A DNA stretch of 64,000 nucleotides, from positions 248,001 through 312,000 of the forward strand of contig CAVYKN010000019.1 in NCBI GenBank assembly GCA_963769115.1. Reading direction: 5' to 3'. Origin of the DNA: DASTFY01 sp963769115. Lineage in GTDB: Bacteria; Actinomycetota; Acidimicrobiia; Acidimicrobiales; Ilumatobacteraceae. Every line of letters begins with the position of its first letter. Position 1 is the stretch's first letter. The notes under the pieces were generated by a model. That model was not told the DNA's origin and did no database searches. It saw only the letters and a program-made list of their open reading frames with translations. Below, one piece after another: positions 18,843 to 27,626 of the stretch. The position numbers and the translations under genes were made by a program.

Positions 18843-19607
18843 TCAGTGCTCGGGATGCATGGCCGTGCCGATGTAGACGGCGGCCAGGATCGTGAAGATG
18901 TAGGCCTGCAGGAAGCCGACCAGCACCTCGAAGGCGGTCAGGAAGATCTGCATGCCGAAGGGCAGGACGGCGAGCGGGATGAGGATCGCCTGCTTGGTCT
19001 CCGCGTTGATCATGGCGTCGGTCAAGAGCGCGAACGTCACGAGCAGCAGGTGGCCGGCCAGCATGTTGGCGAAGAGTCGGATGGCCAGGGAGAAGGGCCG
19101 GACGATGAAGACCGAGATGAACTCGATGGGCGTGAGCAGCACGTAGATCGGCTTCGGCACGCCGGGCGGGAAGCCGGTCGACTTCAGGTACCCGAAGAAG
19201 CCCTGGTGCTTGATGCCGACGCCGTTGTAGATGAACCACACCACGATGGCCAGGAAGATCGGGATGGCCATGCGGGCGGTGGCCGGCATGTAGAAGAGGA
19301 CGGGGATGATGCCGGGCACGTTGCAGAGGTAGATGAACATGAAGAGGGAGAGCAGGAACGGGGTCCAGCCCAGTCCGTCCCGGCCGATCGTCTGCATGAC
19401 GATCCCCTCGATGAAGTCGATGATCGCCTCGACGATGTTGCGGACGCCCTTGGGCGCCTTCAGCGGATCCCGGCGGGAGGCGATCCACAGCAGCGCCACG
19501 GTGATGAGCGTGGCCAGCACCGCGATGAGCGCGATCTTGTTGAACGTCGGGAAGAGATCCTGCCAACGGATGACCTCGTTGATCGGCGGGAACTCAAGGG
19601 CGAACAT
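18843..19607 (-). CDS. atpB: Fo ATP synthase subunit a
   Basis: The 254-residue integral membrane protein holds the proton half-channels. The essential arginine is in the conserved RPFSLAIRLFANMLAGH helix. Other typical segments are FLLSLFMFIYLCNVPGIIP and the C-terminal VLVGFLQAYIFTILAAVYIG. About six membrane helices are visible. It starts 8 bp after the upstream AtpI-like gene and leads into atpE. Confidence 0.96.
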   Translation of the reverse strand: MFALEFPPINEVIRWQDLFPTFNKIALIAVLATLITVALLWIASRRDPLKAPKGVRNIVEAIIDFIEGIVMQTIGRDGLGWTPFLLSLFMFIYLCNVPGIIPVLFYMPATARMAIPIFLAIVVWFIYNGVGIKHQGFFGYLKSTGFPPGVPKPIYVLLTPIEFISVFIVRPFSLAIRLFANMLAGHLLLVTFALLTDAMINAETKQAILIPLAVLPFGMQIFLTAFEVLVGFLQAYIFTILAAVYIGTAMHPEH

Positions 19608-19615
19608 CGGGCTCC

Positions 19616-20095
19616 TCAGTGCGTCGGCGCGTGGGGCGCGGGCTTGAGGCTCGGGAAGGCGAGCGAGGCGGACACGTAGCGGAGCTCCCAGATCAGGAGC
19701 GCCAGATGGGTGACGATGATGGTGAGGCCGAGCGGCAGCGGCTCGAACCAGCTGGCGTCGCGGACGAGGAACACGGCCAGGAAGATGAGGCCCAGCCGCA
19801 TCACGTAGCCGCCCATGACCGCGCCCATGAGGAGGGGCAGCGAGATGGGCGCCGACCACGTGATGAGCGCAGCGGCCAGCACGAAGTTGACGAGCACGAT
19901 GCCGACCGCGTAGCCGGACGAGATGGCGCCGCTGATGCCCCAGATCGCGCCGCACACGAGGACGAGCAGCGGACCGAGGACGAGCCCGTGCCGGACCAGG
20001 TCGCGCGCCACGGTGCGCTCCGGCCTCGGATCGCCGGTCAGGACCTTGGCGTCCTTGACCCGCACGGTCGGGAGCGGAGCGCGGCTCGTGGTCAT
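19616..20095 (-). CDS. AtpI-like four-helix membrane protein of the atp operon
   Basis: The 159-residue protein has four hydrophobic helices (for example VLGPLLVLVCGAIWGIS, AVGIVLVNFVLAAALITW and MRLGLIFLAVFL) after a polar N-terminus. Proteins of this position and topology are AtpI-like assembly factors for the c-ring. Its ATG overlaps the stop of the preceding small gene (ATGA) and it lies 8 bp before atpB. The family is assigned by position and topology, since sequence conservation in this family is weak. Confidence 0.72.
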   Translation of the reverse strand: MTTSRAPLPTVRVKDAKVLTGDPRPERTVARDLVRHGLVLGPLLVLVCGAIWGISGAISSGYAVGIVLVNFVLAAALITWSAPISLPLLMGAVMGGYVMRLGLIFLAVFLVRDASWFEPLPLGLTIIVTHLALLIWELRYVSASLAFPSLKPAPHAPTH

Positions 20096-20358
20096 CGAGG
20101 AGCACCCCGCAGGCGCTCGACCCGCTCGGCCTCGTGCCGCTTCATCTTCTCGTTGTAGGTGGCCATGAGCAGGATCGACTTGCCGATGAGGCAGAACAGC
20201 GTGAGTCCGACCATGAACCACGGCGCCGTGCCCAGCCACCGGTCGAGCAGCCAGCCGATGCCGAGGAAGATCGCCGTGACGGCCGCGAACTCGAAAGCCG
20301 TGGCGAAGGCGTCACCCAGACCCTGGTTCAGTTCTCGCCGCTCGCGCAGCAGATCCAT
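20092..20358 (-). CDS. AtpZ/AtpI-type small membrane protein, first gene of the atp operon
   Basis: The 88-residue protein has two membrane helices with the family pattern: FEFAAVTAIFLGIGWLLDRWLGTAPWFMVGLTLFCLIGK. The G-x-x-L-D-x-x-x-x-T-x-P hairpin is typical of AtpZ/AtpI proteins, implicated in Mg/Ca transport or c-ring assembly. ATG 20358 is used because the N-terminus MDLLRERRELNQG leads straight into the domain. Upstream codons in the same frame look non-coding. It is the most upstream gene of the operon, and a CRP-like palindrome lies about 50 bp before it. Confidence 0.75.
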   Translation of the reverse strand: MDLLRERRELNQGLGDAFATAFEFAAVTAIFLGIGWLLDRWLGTAPWFMVGLTLFCLIGKSILLMATYNEKMKRHEAERVERLRGAPR

Positions 20359-20409
20359 GGCGCCCTCGTCGGAGCTCGTCCGGACCTCGTACGACAAGGT
20401 CCGGAGCGC

Positions 20410-20427
20410 TTGTGAATGTAAACACAA
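20410..20427 (-). promoter_or_regulatory. CRP/FNR-like palindrome upstream of the atp operon
   Basis: TTGTGAATGTAAACACAA is an interrupted inverted repeat (TTGTG-N8-CACAA) in an AT-richer island of an otherwise GC-rich region. Read as TGTGA-N6-ACACA it matches the CRP-type consensus TGTGA-N6-TCACA at nine of ten positions. It lies 52-69 bp upstream of the first atp-operon start. On the operon strand a TAnnnT-like element (TACATT) overlaps it. Actinobacterial CRP homologues regulate respiratory genes, so cAMP-responsive control of ATP synthase is plausible but untested. Confidence 0.5.
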
Positions 20428-20493
20428 TCTACTGAGCCGGGGATGGCCGGCGCAACTTACCCGACAGGCAGAAGCGTGCCGACACTGCCCGGG

Positions 20494-21843
20494 TCACGCA
20501 GCGGGGCCTGTCAGGCGCAGTCCGCGCCGCCGGCGGCCTTCGGCCGGACGTCGGCTTGCGGCTGCGCCCTCGCCACCCGCACCTGCTCGGCCCCGGAGCG
20601 CGCCGGACACGGAGCTGTGCCACGGCGTCACGTTGCGACGCGTCTTGGAGGGCGCTGGGGCTACGGGGCCGGTGCGGTGGACGGAGACGCCTCTGACGGC
20701 GACGCCGCCCATGCGGGGGAACTTGCCCGCGCTGACGAGGTACGCCGCCGGCGATGTCGATGGCCATCACGCCGGTGCTGCCACCGGACGCGGGCGCGAA
20801 GTCCGACGAGCAGACCGTTCGGGTCGTTGGTGGCGGCGTCGGCGGCCAGGAGCCGCAGCGTGGTGTTGCCGAGGTACCCGTCGTGGAAGCCGAAGTAGAC
20901 GTTGTTGTTGGCGAAGCGCACGGCCTGGACGTCGCCGTCGGCCCGGATGCGCCAGATGCGCCCGCCGCCGCCGATGTTCCATGCCGCGGCCGAGTTGAAG
21001 CCACCGCCGCCGGCGATGAACACCCGCTCACCGTTCCCGGCGTTGCCGGTCGTGATGTCGAGCACGACATCGTTGAGCGAGTTGTACGGCTGCCCCTGCA
21101 AGCGCGCCGTTCGCGGGATCGAGGGCAGCGAGGTAGGTCCGGGCCATCCCCCCGACCGTGGTGAAGTTGCCGCCGACGAGGATCTGGCCCGTCGCCGAGC
21201 TGCAGGCGACGGCGTAGGTCTTGGCGTTGAGGTTGGGGTTGAAGCTGGCCAGCTGTCCGGTGGCCAGGTTGATGGCCGCGGCCCGGCGCCGGGCCGTGCC
21301 GCCGATCGAGGTGAAGTCGCCGACCAGGTAGAGGTAGTTGACATTGCTGATGGTGACGACGAGCAGATCGCGCACCGTGTTGTTGACGTTGTAGTTGAAC
21401 CCGGCGGCGTCCACCTCGCCGGTGGCGATGTTGATGCGGGCCAAGCGGTTGCGGGCCACGCCATCGATCGACGTGAACTGGCCGCCGACGTACAGCCAGG
21501 TGCCGTCGGACGCGAGGGCGCGGACGGTCCCGTCCAAGTTCGTGTCCGCCCTGAACGTGGTCAGGCTGTTGCTGGGCGGGTTCGCGGCCAGGTTGATGGC
21601 CATGAGGTTGACCCGAGGCTGGGACTGCGCGTAGCGGCGGGCCTCGGTGAACGCGCCGCCGATGTACGCGGTGTTGCCGACGACCTCGACGGCGTACGCC
21701 GTGCCGCTCTGTCCCCAGAGGTCGAGTGGCGTTGACCGGGTACGGGTTGGGCGCAGCGCCGGCCGGCGCGGCGGCACTGACGATGATGGCCGCCGCTACG
21801 ACAGCTCCCACTACGGCCTTGCGATCGCGAGTCGAACCGACAT
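20494..21843 (-). CDS. Secreted beta-propeller A (delta-60-like repeats), frameshifted
   Basis: The start at 21843 follows GCGAGGAACC. The product has a Sec signal (VVGAVVAAAIIVSAAAPAGA) and then at least six propeller repeats of the form YIGGAFTEARR, YVGGQFTSIDGVARNRLARIN, LVGDFTSIGGTARRRAAAIN and LVGGNFTTVGGMARTYLAALD. The later module IWRIRADGDVQAVRF ... VYFGFHDGY is shared with its neighbours. The frame changes near 21830 (-1), 21732, 21103, 20806 and 20745 (+1 each). With these corrected the protein is about 448 residues with no other damage. It lacks the lipobox of its paralogues. Ligand unknown. It is the last gene of the cluster. Confidence 0.72.
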
Positions 21844-23245
21844 GGTTCCTCGCTCCAGTCCTATGACTGATCTCGTCGGCCGGCCCCCGCCGATCTGATC
21901 CGGCCCAAGAGACCTGATGAATGGTACGGCCGTTCGGCCGGTCTTACTCGCGTTCATCCTCATGATGTTCGGGAAGATGGCGAGGCCCTTCACAGGGACA
22001 CCGCCCATGTTGGCGAAGTAGCCGCCGGCGACGAGGTAGCGGCCGTCGGCGTCGAGGGTCCAGACACCCGGGTGGCTGCTGGACGCCGGGCGGAACCCGG
22101 CCTGCACGGCTCCGTTGGCGGGATCGACGGCGTGCACGCGCTGCGTGTTGTCGCCCTCGAAGCCGTCGTGGAAGCCCTGGTAGACGTAGCCGTTGCTGAG
22201 AAGGATGGCCTGGGTGTCGCCGTCGGCATCGACGAACCAGTCCTCGTTACCGGTGGCGGCGTCCCACTGAATGCCGATGTTCCACCGCGTGCCGCCGAAG
22301 ACCTTCGAGCCGTCGGGGCTCACCTGCAGGTCCAGCACGGCGGCGCGGGACCGGTCGAAGTCAGCGGGGCCCTGCACGGCACCGGTATCGGGGTTGATCT
22401 CCGCCATGTAGTCGCGGGGGAACCAGCTGACGTTGAGGAAGTTGCCGCCGATGTAGATCCTCGAGCCGTCGGGGCTGGCGGCGACCGTCATCACCCGGGC
22501 GTCGATCAGCGGGTTGAACGTGGGATCGAGAGCACCGGTCGTCGTGTTGACGGCCGCCGCCCGCGTGCGGGTCTGGCCGTTCACGGTGTTGAACTCGCCC
22601 ACGATGTAGAGGCGCGAGCCGACGATGACCATGTCGTCGACCGGGCCCGACGTAGCCACGAAGTTGGGGTCGACCGCGCCGGACGCCAGGTTGATCTTGG
22701 CCAGGCCGCGCTTCGGCGACGCCCTTGACCGTCGTGAAGTTGCCACCGATGAAGAGCGAGGTGCCGTCCGAGGCCATCGCCGTGACCGGCCCGTTGGTAT
22801 CGGCCACGAACGGGAGCAGGTCGCCGTTGGTGATGTTGACGGCCATGAAGTTGGCCCGCGGGGCGGTCTGTGGTCCACGCACCGCGGTGGCGAAGTCGCC
22901 ACCGACGTACACCGTGTTCCCGACGATCTCGACCACGTCGACGTACTCCGTGAACGCGCCCGGGCGTCGCCTTCACGATGCCCCAGCCGTTCAGGGGCGT
23001 CGGCGAGTACAGCTTCGGCTGGCTCGGGACGGTCGGCACGGGCACGGTCGTCGTGGTCGTCGTCGTGGTGGTCGTCGTCGTCGGCGTCCCCGGGCCGGCC
23101 GTGGTGGTCGGACCACCCGTCGCCGGCACGCGTCGGCTGCGACCCCGGCGGCGACCCCACCTGTCGGCGGCACGCACGCCGCGACAGCGAGCGCCGCCGC
23201 GCTCGCCGCCACCATCGTCAGGAACTTCCGCCGCCCCGCCTTCAT
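21811..23245 (-). CDS. Beta-propeller lipoprotein B with Tat-like signal and poly-Thr linker, frameshifted
   Basis: The N-terminus MKAGRRKFLTMVAAS combines a twin-arginine-like RRKFL with a lipobox (AVAAC). A run of 12 threonines follows, then repeats such as VYVGGDFATAVRGP, FIGGNFTTVKGVA-KRGLAKIN, IVGEFNTVNGQTRTRAAAVN and IYIGGNFLNVSWFPRDYMAEIN, with an FVDADGDTQAILL ... YQGFHDGF module near the end. Frame changes occur near 23128 (-1 or +2), 22962 and 22718 (+1). The C-terminal frame runs past the end expected from its paralogues (GLAIF then stop) and into the start of gene A. One more +1 would put the stop at 21960-21962. Function unknown. Confidence 0.72.
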
Positions 23246-23279
23246 CTCTCTTGTCTCCTTCTCGCTCGTTCGCTGTTCG

Positions 23280-24457
23280 CTATGGATGGATCGACAGCCC
23301 TTGGACGGCTCGCCCGCCCATCCGTCCGAACAGCCCGCCGACAGCGAGGAACGTGCCGTCGGCATCGATGGTCAGGACCCCGGGATGGGAGCCCGAGACC
23401 GGCATGAAGTTCTGGACGAGGTTTCCGTTGGACGTGTCGACCGCCAGGATCCGCAGGGAGTTGTTGCCTCCGAAGCCGTCGTGGAAGCCGAAGTACAGGT
23501 AGCCGCTGCTCTCCTTCACGGCCTGCACGTCACCGTCGGCCCGGTGTCGCCACCGCTGCCGCCCCGTCGCCGGGTCGAGGGCGATGGCACTGTTCATGCC
23601 TCCGCCGGCCGCCACGTAGACGATACCGTCGGGTCCCACCGTCACGTCGCGGATGTAGTCGTTGAGCATGGAGAAGTTCGGTCCCTGACGGCGCGCCCGT
23701 GATCGGGTTCACGTCGAGCAGGAACGGACCGGCGTTGCCGGCCAGGCCGAGGTACAGCCTGCTGCCGGCCGGGTTGATGGCCACGCGTGTTGACCCGCGA
23801 CTGCGCGTTCGGGGTTGAAGGTCGGATCGAGCGCTCCGGTGCCCTTGTCGAGCACCGCCGCGCCCCGCCGCTGCACGCCGTTCACCTGGCCGAACGGGCC
23901 GACGACGTAGAGCTTGTTGCCGACCAGCAGGAGGTCCATGACGTACGTCGGGATGTTGGGGGCGAACGACGTGTCCACGCGCACCCGTGGCCGCGTTCAC
24001 CTTGGCCAGCCGGGGCCGGCGCACGCCGTTCACCGTGTCGAAGTCACCGCCGAGGTAGACGTTGAAGCCGTCCGAGATGACCGCCCGGACCACGCCGTCG
24101 GTGTTGGCGACGAACGGCAGCAGGTTGCCCGTGGTGCGCTCGACGGCCATCACGTTGCTGCGGGGCGCGGACTGGTTGCTCTTCCTCGCCTCGTCGAACT
24201 CGCCGCCGACGAACACGTTGTTGCCGGCGATGTCGACCGCGTAGGCGGTGCCGTCGTGGCTCCACCCGTTGAGCGGCGTCTCCGCGTACAGGTGGGGCGG
24301 CGCCGTGAAGATGGTCGTCGGCGGGGTCGCGCGGCCGCGTGGCCGACGCCGGGCCACCACCCGGCGGGACGACCCGCGGCGGCCCGCAGGCCACCGCCAG
24401 GAGGGCTCCGGCCAGCAGCCCCGCCGGTACCAGCAGCTTCGTTGTCCTCCGCGTCAC
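23280..24457 (-). CDS. Beta-propeller lipoprotein C, heavily frameshifted
   Basis: The start is MTRRTTKLLVPAGLLAGALLAVAC with a clear lipobox. The body follows the family order: LYAETPLNGWSHDGTAYAV, FVGGEFDEARKSNQSAPRSNVMAVE, YLGGDFDTVNGVRRPRLAKVN, YVVGPFGQVNGVQRRGAAVL, the WRHRADGDVQAVKESSGYLYFGFHDGFGG module, and the end GGLFGRMGGRAVQGLSIHP. Reading it needs about five +1 corrections (near 24340, 23985, two near 23790-23815, and 23690), giving about 390 residues. It lies 34 bp upstream of gene B and 14 bp downstream of gene D, so the genes are cotranscribed. Confidence 0.7.
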
Positions 24458-24471
24458 GCTTGTCTCTCCCG

Positions 24472-25731
24472 TCAGTTGAAGATGGCCAGGCCGTTGAGCT
24501 TGTTGGTGCCCCCCATGGAGCTGAAGTCGCCCACCGCGAACAACCGGCCGCGGTCCTGGGCCAGGCCGCGCACGCCGAGGACGCCGCCGCTGTTGGGGGC
24601 GAAGCCCGTCGTGGCGCCGTTGGCCGGGCTCATGCCCTCCAGACGCTTGGCCGTGTCGCCGTTCCAGCCGCCGTGGAAGCCGCCGTAGAGCGTGCCGCCG
24701 ATGAGCTCGATGGCCTGCGCGTCGCCGTCAGGGCCGTTCTGCTCCCAGACGCTCGCACCCGAGTTGGGGTCGTACCTGGCGAACTTGTTGCCGCCGTTCG
24801 TGCCGCCCGGGCGGGCCGGGCCGATGGCGACGTAGGGCACGTTGTTGCTGTCGACGGCGATCGAGAACACCCGTCCCTGGATGAGCCCCGATCCCGGCAG
24901 GCTGGCGCGGCTGAACACGACCGGGTCGACAGCGCCGGTGTCGGCGTTGGTGCGGGCCAGCGCGTTGTGCGCCGCGTTGTTCACGACGTCGAAGCTGCCG
25001 CCGATGTAGACGGACGACTGGGCGAGGCCGCCGCCGCCGAGCTCGAGCGACTCGACGCGGCCGTCGGCGTCGATGCTCCATCCGGTGAGCGCGCCGGTGT
25101 CCTTGTTGAAGCTGGCGCCCTTGCGGCGACCGGGACCGGCGATGTCGAAGTCGCCGCCTGCGTAGACGCTGGCGTTGGCGGCGCGAAAGCCGAGCGCCAG
25201 GACGTCGTCCGGGATGGCCGGCGGGTTGAACGCGCGCGATCCTCGCTCCGGTGGTCGGGTGCACCTTGACCAGCCGGTTGGAGGACTGGCCGTTGTAGCT
25301 CGTGAACTCTCCGCCGACGAACAGGCTCGTGCCGTCCGTCGTGAGGGCCCACACCCTGTTGTTGGTGTCGCCCACGAAGGTCGAGAGCAGGGAGCCGTCC
25401 TTGATGCAGAAGGCGGCCAGGTTCGACGCGGTTGACCTTCTGGCCGCTGGGCGAGACGGCCTGGGAGAACGTGCCGCCGACGTAGACGATGTCGCCGATG
25501 GCGACAGTGGCGTAGGCGGTGCCGTTCACGCCCCACGAGCTGATCGGGTTGGAGCCGTTCGGGCCGGGGGTGGCGTCCGTGCCGGCCGCGGGACAGGCGG
25601 GCTTCGGCGGCGGGGACGTCGTCGGGGGCGGCGGGCGGGGGCGGCTTTGGGGGCGGCGGCCCGCACGCCGTGCCGGCGGCGGCGACCGCCAGCACTCCTG
25701 CGATTCCTAGCACTCGAGCCTTGAAGGCCAT
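24472..25731 (-). CDS. Beta-propeller lipoprotein D, frameshifted
   Basis: The N-terminus MAFKARVLGIAGVLAVAAAGTAC is a lipoprotein signal followed by a Pro-rich spacer. Propeller units include YVGGTFSQAVSPSGQKVNR, FVGGEFTSYNGQSSNRLVKVH, YAGGDFDIAGPGRRKGASFN and YIGGSFDVVNNAAHNALARTN. It ends with FAVGDFSSMGGTNKLNGLAIFN. The last 270 residues are in one clean frame. Three +1 corrections near 25625, 25425 and 25238 restore about 418 residues. Three large hairpins separate it from gene E upstream. Fold assignment is firm by repeat pattern, and the role is unknown. Confidence 0.75.
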   Translation of the reverse strand: MAFKARVLGIAGVLAVAAAGTACGPPPPKPPPPAAPDDVPAAEARLSRGRHGRHPRPERLQPDQLVGRERHRLRHCRHRRHRLRRRHVLPGRLAQRPEGQPRRTWPPSASRTAPCSRPSWATPTTGCGPSRRTARACSSAESSRATTASPPTGWSRCTRPPERGSRAFNPPAIPDDVLALGFRAANASVYAGGDFDIAGPGRRKGASFNKDTGALTGWSIDADGRVESLELGGGGLAQSSVYIGGSFDVVNNAAHNALARTNADTGAVDPVVFSRASLPGSGLIQGRVFSIAVDSNNVPYVAIGPARPGGTNGGNKFARYDPNSGASVWEQNGPDGDAQAIELIGGTLYGGFHGGWNGDTAKRLEGMSPANGATTGFAPNSGGVLGVRGLAQDRGRLFAVGDFSSMGGTNKLNGLAIFN

Positions 25732-25762
25732 GGCGGATGGTTCCTCTCGGGTTCTACGCGTG

Positions 25763-25791
25763 GTGACTCGGGCCCTGCCCGCCCGAGTCAC
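25763..25791 (-). terminator. Perfect 11-bp hairpin between propeller genes E and D
   Basis: Arms GTGACTCGGGC and GCCCGAGTCAC enclose a 7-nt loop. It lies 32-60 bp upstream of gene D, in its leader or just after gene E. No T-run follows on either strand, so an RNA-stability or attenuation role is as likely as termination. Confidence 0.55.
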
Positions 25792-25820
25792 GTTGTGGTT
25801 GGTCTGCTTGTTCCCGGTCC

Positions 25821-25854
25821 GGGGCCCTGCCGGCACCATTGCCGGCAGGTCCCC
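25821..25854 (-). terminator. 15-bp hairpin between propeller genes E and D
   Basis: Arms of 15 nt (14 paired), with the core CCTGCCGGCA/TGCCGGCAGG, close on the tetraloop CCAT. It is the middle of three stacked hairpins after the gene E stop. It is very GC-rich and lacks a T-tract. Confidence 0.55.
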
Positions 25855-25861
25855 AGGCCGT

Positions 25862-25880
25862 TCACCACGGAAAGTGGTGA
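25862..25880 (-). terminator. 7-bp hairpin directly after propeller gene E
   Basis: TCACCAC and GTGGTGA flank a 5-nt loop 17 bp beyond the gene E stop. With the two larger hairpins it fills most of the 165-bp E-D gap, suggesting controlled read-through or 3'-end protection of the gene E message. Confidence 0.45.
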
Positions 25881-25896
25881 GAGTTGGACGGTCCGG

Positions 25897-27189
25897 TCAG
25901 CCGAAGATGGCCAGGCCGCGGAGGTTGGTGGTGGTGCCGATGGAGGTGAAGTCACCGACGGCCACCATCCGGTTGCTGCCCTGCGCCAGGTCGAACACCC
26001 CGCCGACAGCAGCGACCGCCGGCTGGAAGCTGGTGATCTGGGTGTTCACGCCGTTGGCCGGGTTGATGCCCAGCAGGCGGTAGTTGTTCGGGTTCAGCGG
26101 CAGCGGCGCCGCGGCGTTGTCGTAGCCGCCCAGGAAGCCGGCGAACAGGTTGGTGCCGATGACCTCGACGGCCTCGCCGTTGCCCTGCAGGTTGTTGTTG
26201 TTCCAGGCCTGCGTGCCGTCGGCGGTGTTGAAGTTGATGATGCGGTTGCCCGCACCCGCGGCGCCGGGCCCGGTGCCGATGGCGGCGTAGAGGCTGGCGT
26301 TGTTGGCGGAGACGGCCAGGTCGAACGGACGGGCGCCGAGGGCACCGGCGTTGAAGCCGGCCACGAGGTTGCCGGGGTTACCGGCGGTGAGCCGGGCCAG
26401 ACGGTCACGGGCCTGGCCAGCGGCCTGCTGGCTCGGCTTCTTCACCTCGGTGAAGTTGCCACCGATGTAGACCGCGGTGTTGTCCGGGCTGACCGTGATG
26501 GACTCCACCTTGGAGTTGGCACCGGCGAACCAGCCCGTCCATGCACCCGTGGTCGGGTTGAAGCCGGCGGCGTTGCCGACGTAGTTCTGGTTGCCGGCCG
26601 GCGGCGCACCGATCTTGCCGAACTCGCCGGCCGGCGTAGAGGACGCCTCCGGCGAAGTGCATGTCGAGCACCGGGGCCTGCGGGGCCTTCGGGGCGAAGG
26701 CGGCGATGCGGGCGCCGGACGTGGCGCTGACCTTGACCAGGTGCAGCGGCGAGGCGCCGGCGACGAAGTTGCCTCCGACGAACAGGTTGGCGCCGTCGGT
26801 GGCCAGCGCGTTCACCGAGGTGATCGTGGTGGCGCCGAGGTTGGGCACGAAGCTCGTGTCCAGCTTGCCGTTGGCCAGGCAGAAGGCCGCCAGCTTGTTC
26901 CGGGCGGTCGGGGCACCGTTCGGGGCCACGGCAGCAGTGAACGTCACCACCGACGTAGACGCGGTTGCCGATGACGGCCGTGGCCAGCGCCCGGCCGTTG
27001 ACACCCCAGGTGCCCGGGATCGGGTTCTGGGTGTCGGGGCCGGCGACGCCGGACGCCGGCACGGCCGGGCAACCGGCCGGGCGGCGGCGGGCGGCGGGGG
27101 TCGGCGGGCGGCGGCGGCCCGCAGGCCGTGCCGATGATGGCTGCGGCCAGCACGCCGGCGGGGAGCAGCAGTCGGGTCTTCGTTCGCAT
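25897..27189 (-). CDS. Beta-propeller lipoprotein E, first gene of the array, frameshifted
   Basis: The signal MRTKTRLLLPAGVLAAAIIGTAC ends in a lipobox. Repeats include YVGG-TFTAAVAPNG, FVGGNFVAGASPLHLVKVS, YAGGEFGKIGAPPAGNQNY and YIGGNFTEVKKPSQQAAGQ. The end, MVAVGDFTSIGTTTNLRGLAIFG, closely matches gene D. Three +1 corrections near 27060, 26950 and 26638 give about 429 residues. It is divergent from cysD. On its strand a TTGACA lies at 27273-27268, about 80 bp upstream, but no convincing -10 is seen. Ribosome-binding sequence GGGAGG precedes the start. It is probably the promoter-proximal gene of the five. Confidence 0.74.
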
Positions 27190-27534
27190 GGTTTGGGGGA
27201 TCCTCCCGTCGATGCCGACCCGGCCCGCCGGTCCGGCTGTGGTGAAAAACGTGCTGAAGGGCCTGTGTGTCAACGAGCCCGACCCGCCCCAAGTTCCGCC
27301 TGTCCTTGCAGCCGGGAGCACAGACCGTGTTCGTCGATACGCCAGTCCTAACGTCCGTCCGGTCGGCCGATTGCACCAACCCCCGGCGATGTTCACCCAG
27401 CGGGGTCAACGAGGCCCTGGATCACACGCTCGGTGATGAAACGGCCACGCAGTTCGGCGAATCGCCCGGTCACGGCCGCCGATCGCCGTGCTTTGCCTCC
27501 CTGACCGGTGGTCGGCCACGGAGCGTGGTGCAGG

Positions 27535-27591
27535 ATGGCTGCCATGTCCGCCACCCCCTGCACCTTCTCCGCGCTCGGCGGGCCATCATGA
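27535..27591 (+). CDS. Possible upstream leader ORF before cysD (18 aa, one Cys)
   Basis: ATG 27535 opens MAAMSATPCTFSALGGPS and stops at TGA 27589-27591, which overlaps an ATG at 27588 in the cysD frame (ATGA). A CCACG-GAG-CGTGG hairpin lies just before it (27516-27528). Cys-rich upstream ORFs that sense cysteine are known before sulfur genes in mycobacteria, but this one has a single Cys codon and no clear terminator. The rest of the 437-bp gene E-cysD gap shows nothing else I can assign apart from the promoters of both genes. Confidence 0.25.
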   Translation: MAAMSATPCTFSALGGPS

Positions 27592-27626
27592 CCGCCGCCG
27601 AGCCCTTCATCGCACAGGAGCCGAGG

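Noticed and set aside
21735..26950. Programmed ribosomal frameshifting in the propeller genes
   Set aside because: No common slippery heptamer or downstream structure is shared by the sites, and up to five shifts per gene would be required.
27190..27540. SAM or other riboswitch upstream of cysD
   Set aside because: I could not find the conserved core of a known riboswitch class. Only small hairpins are present.
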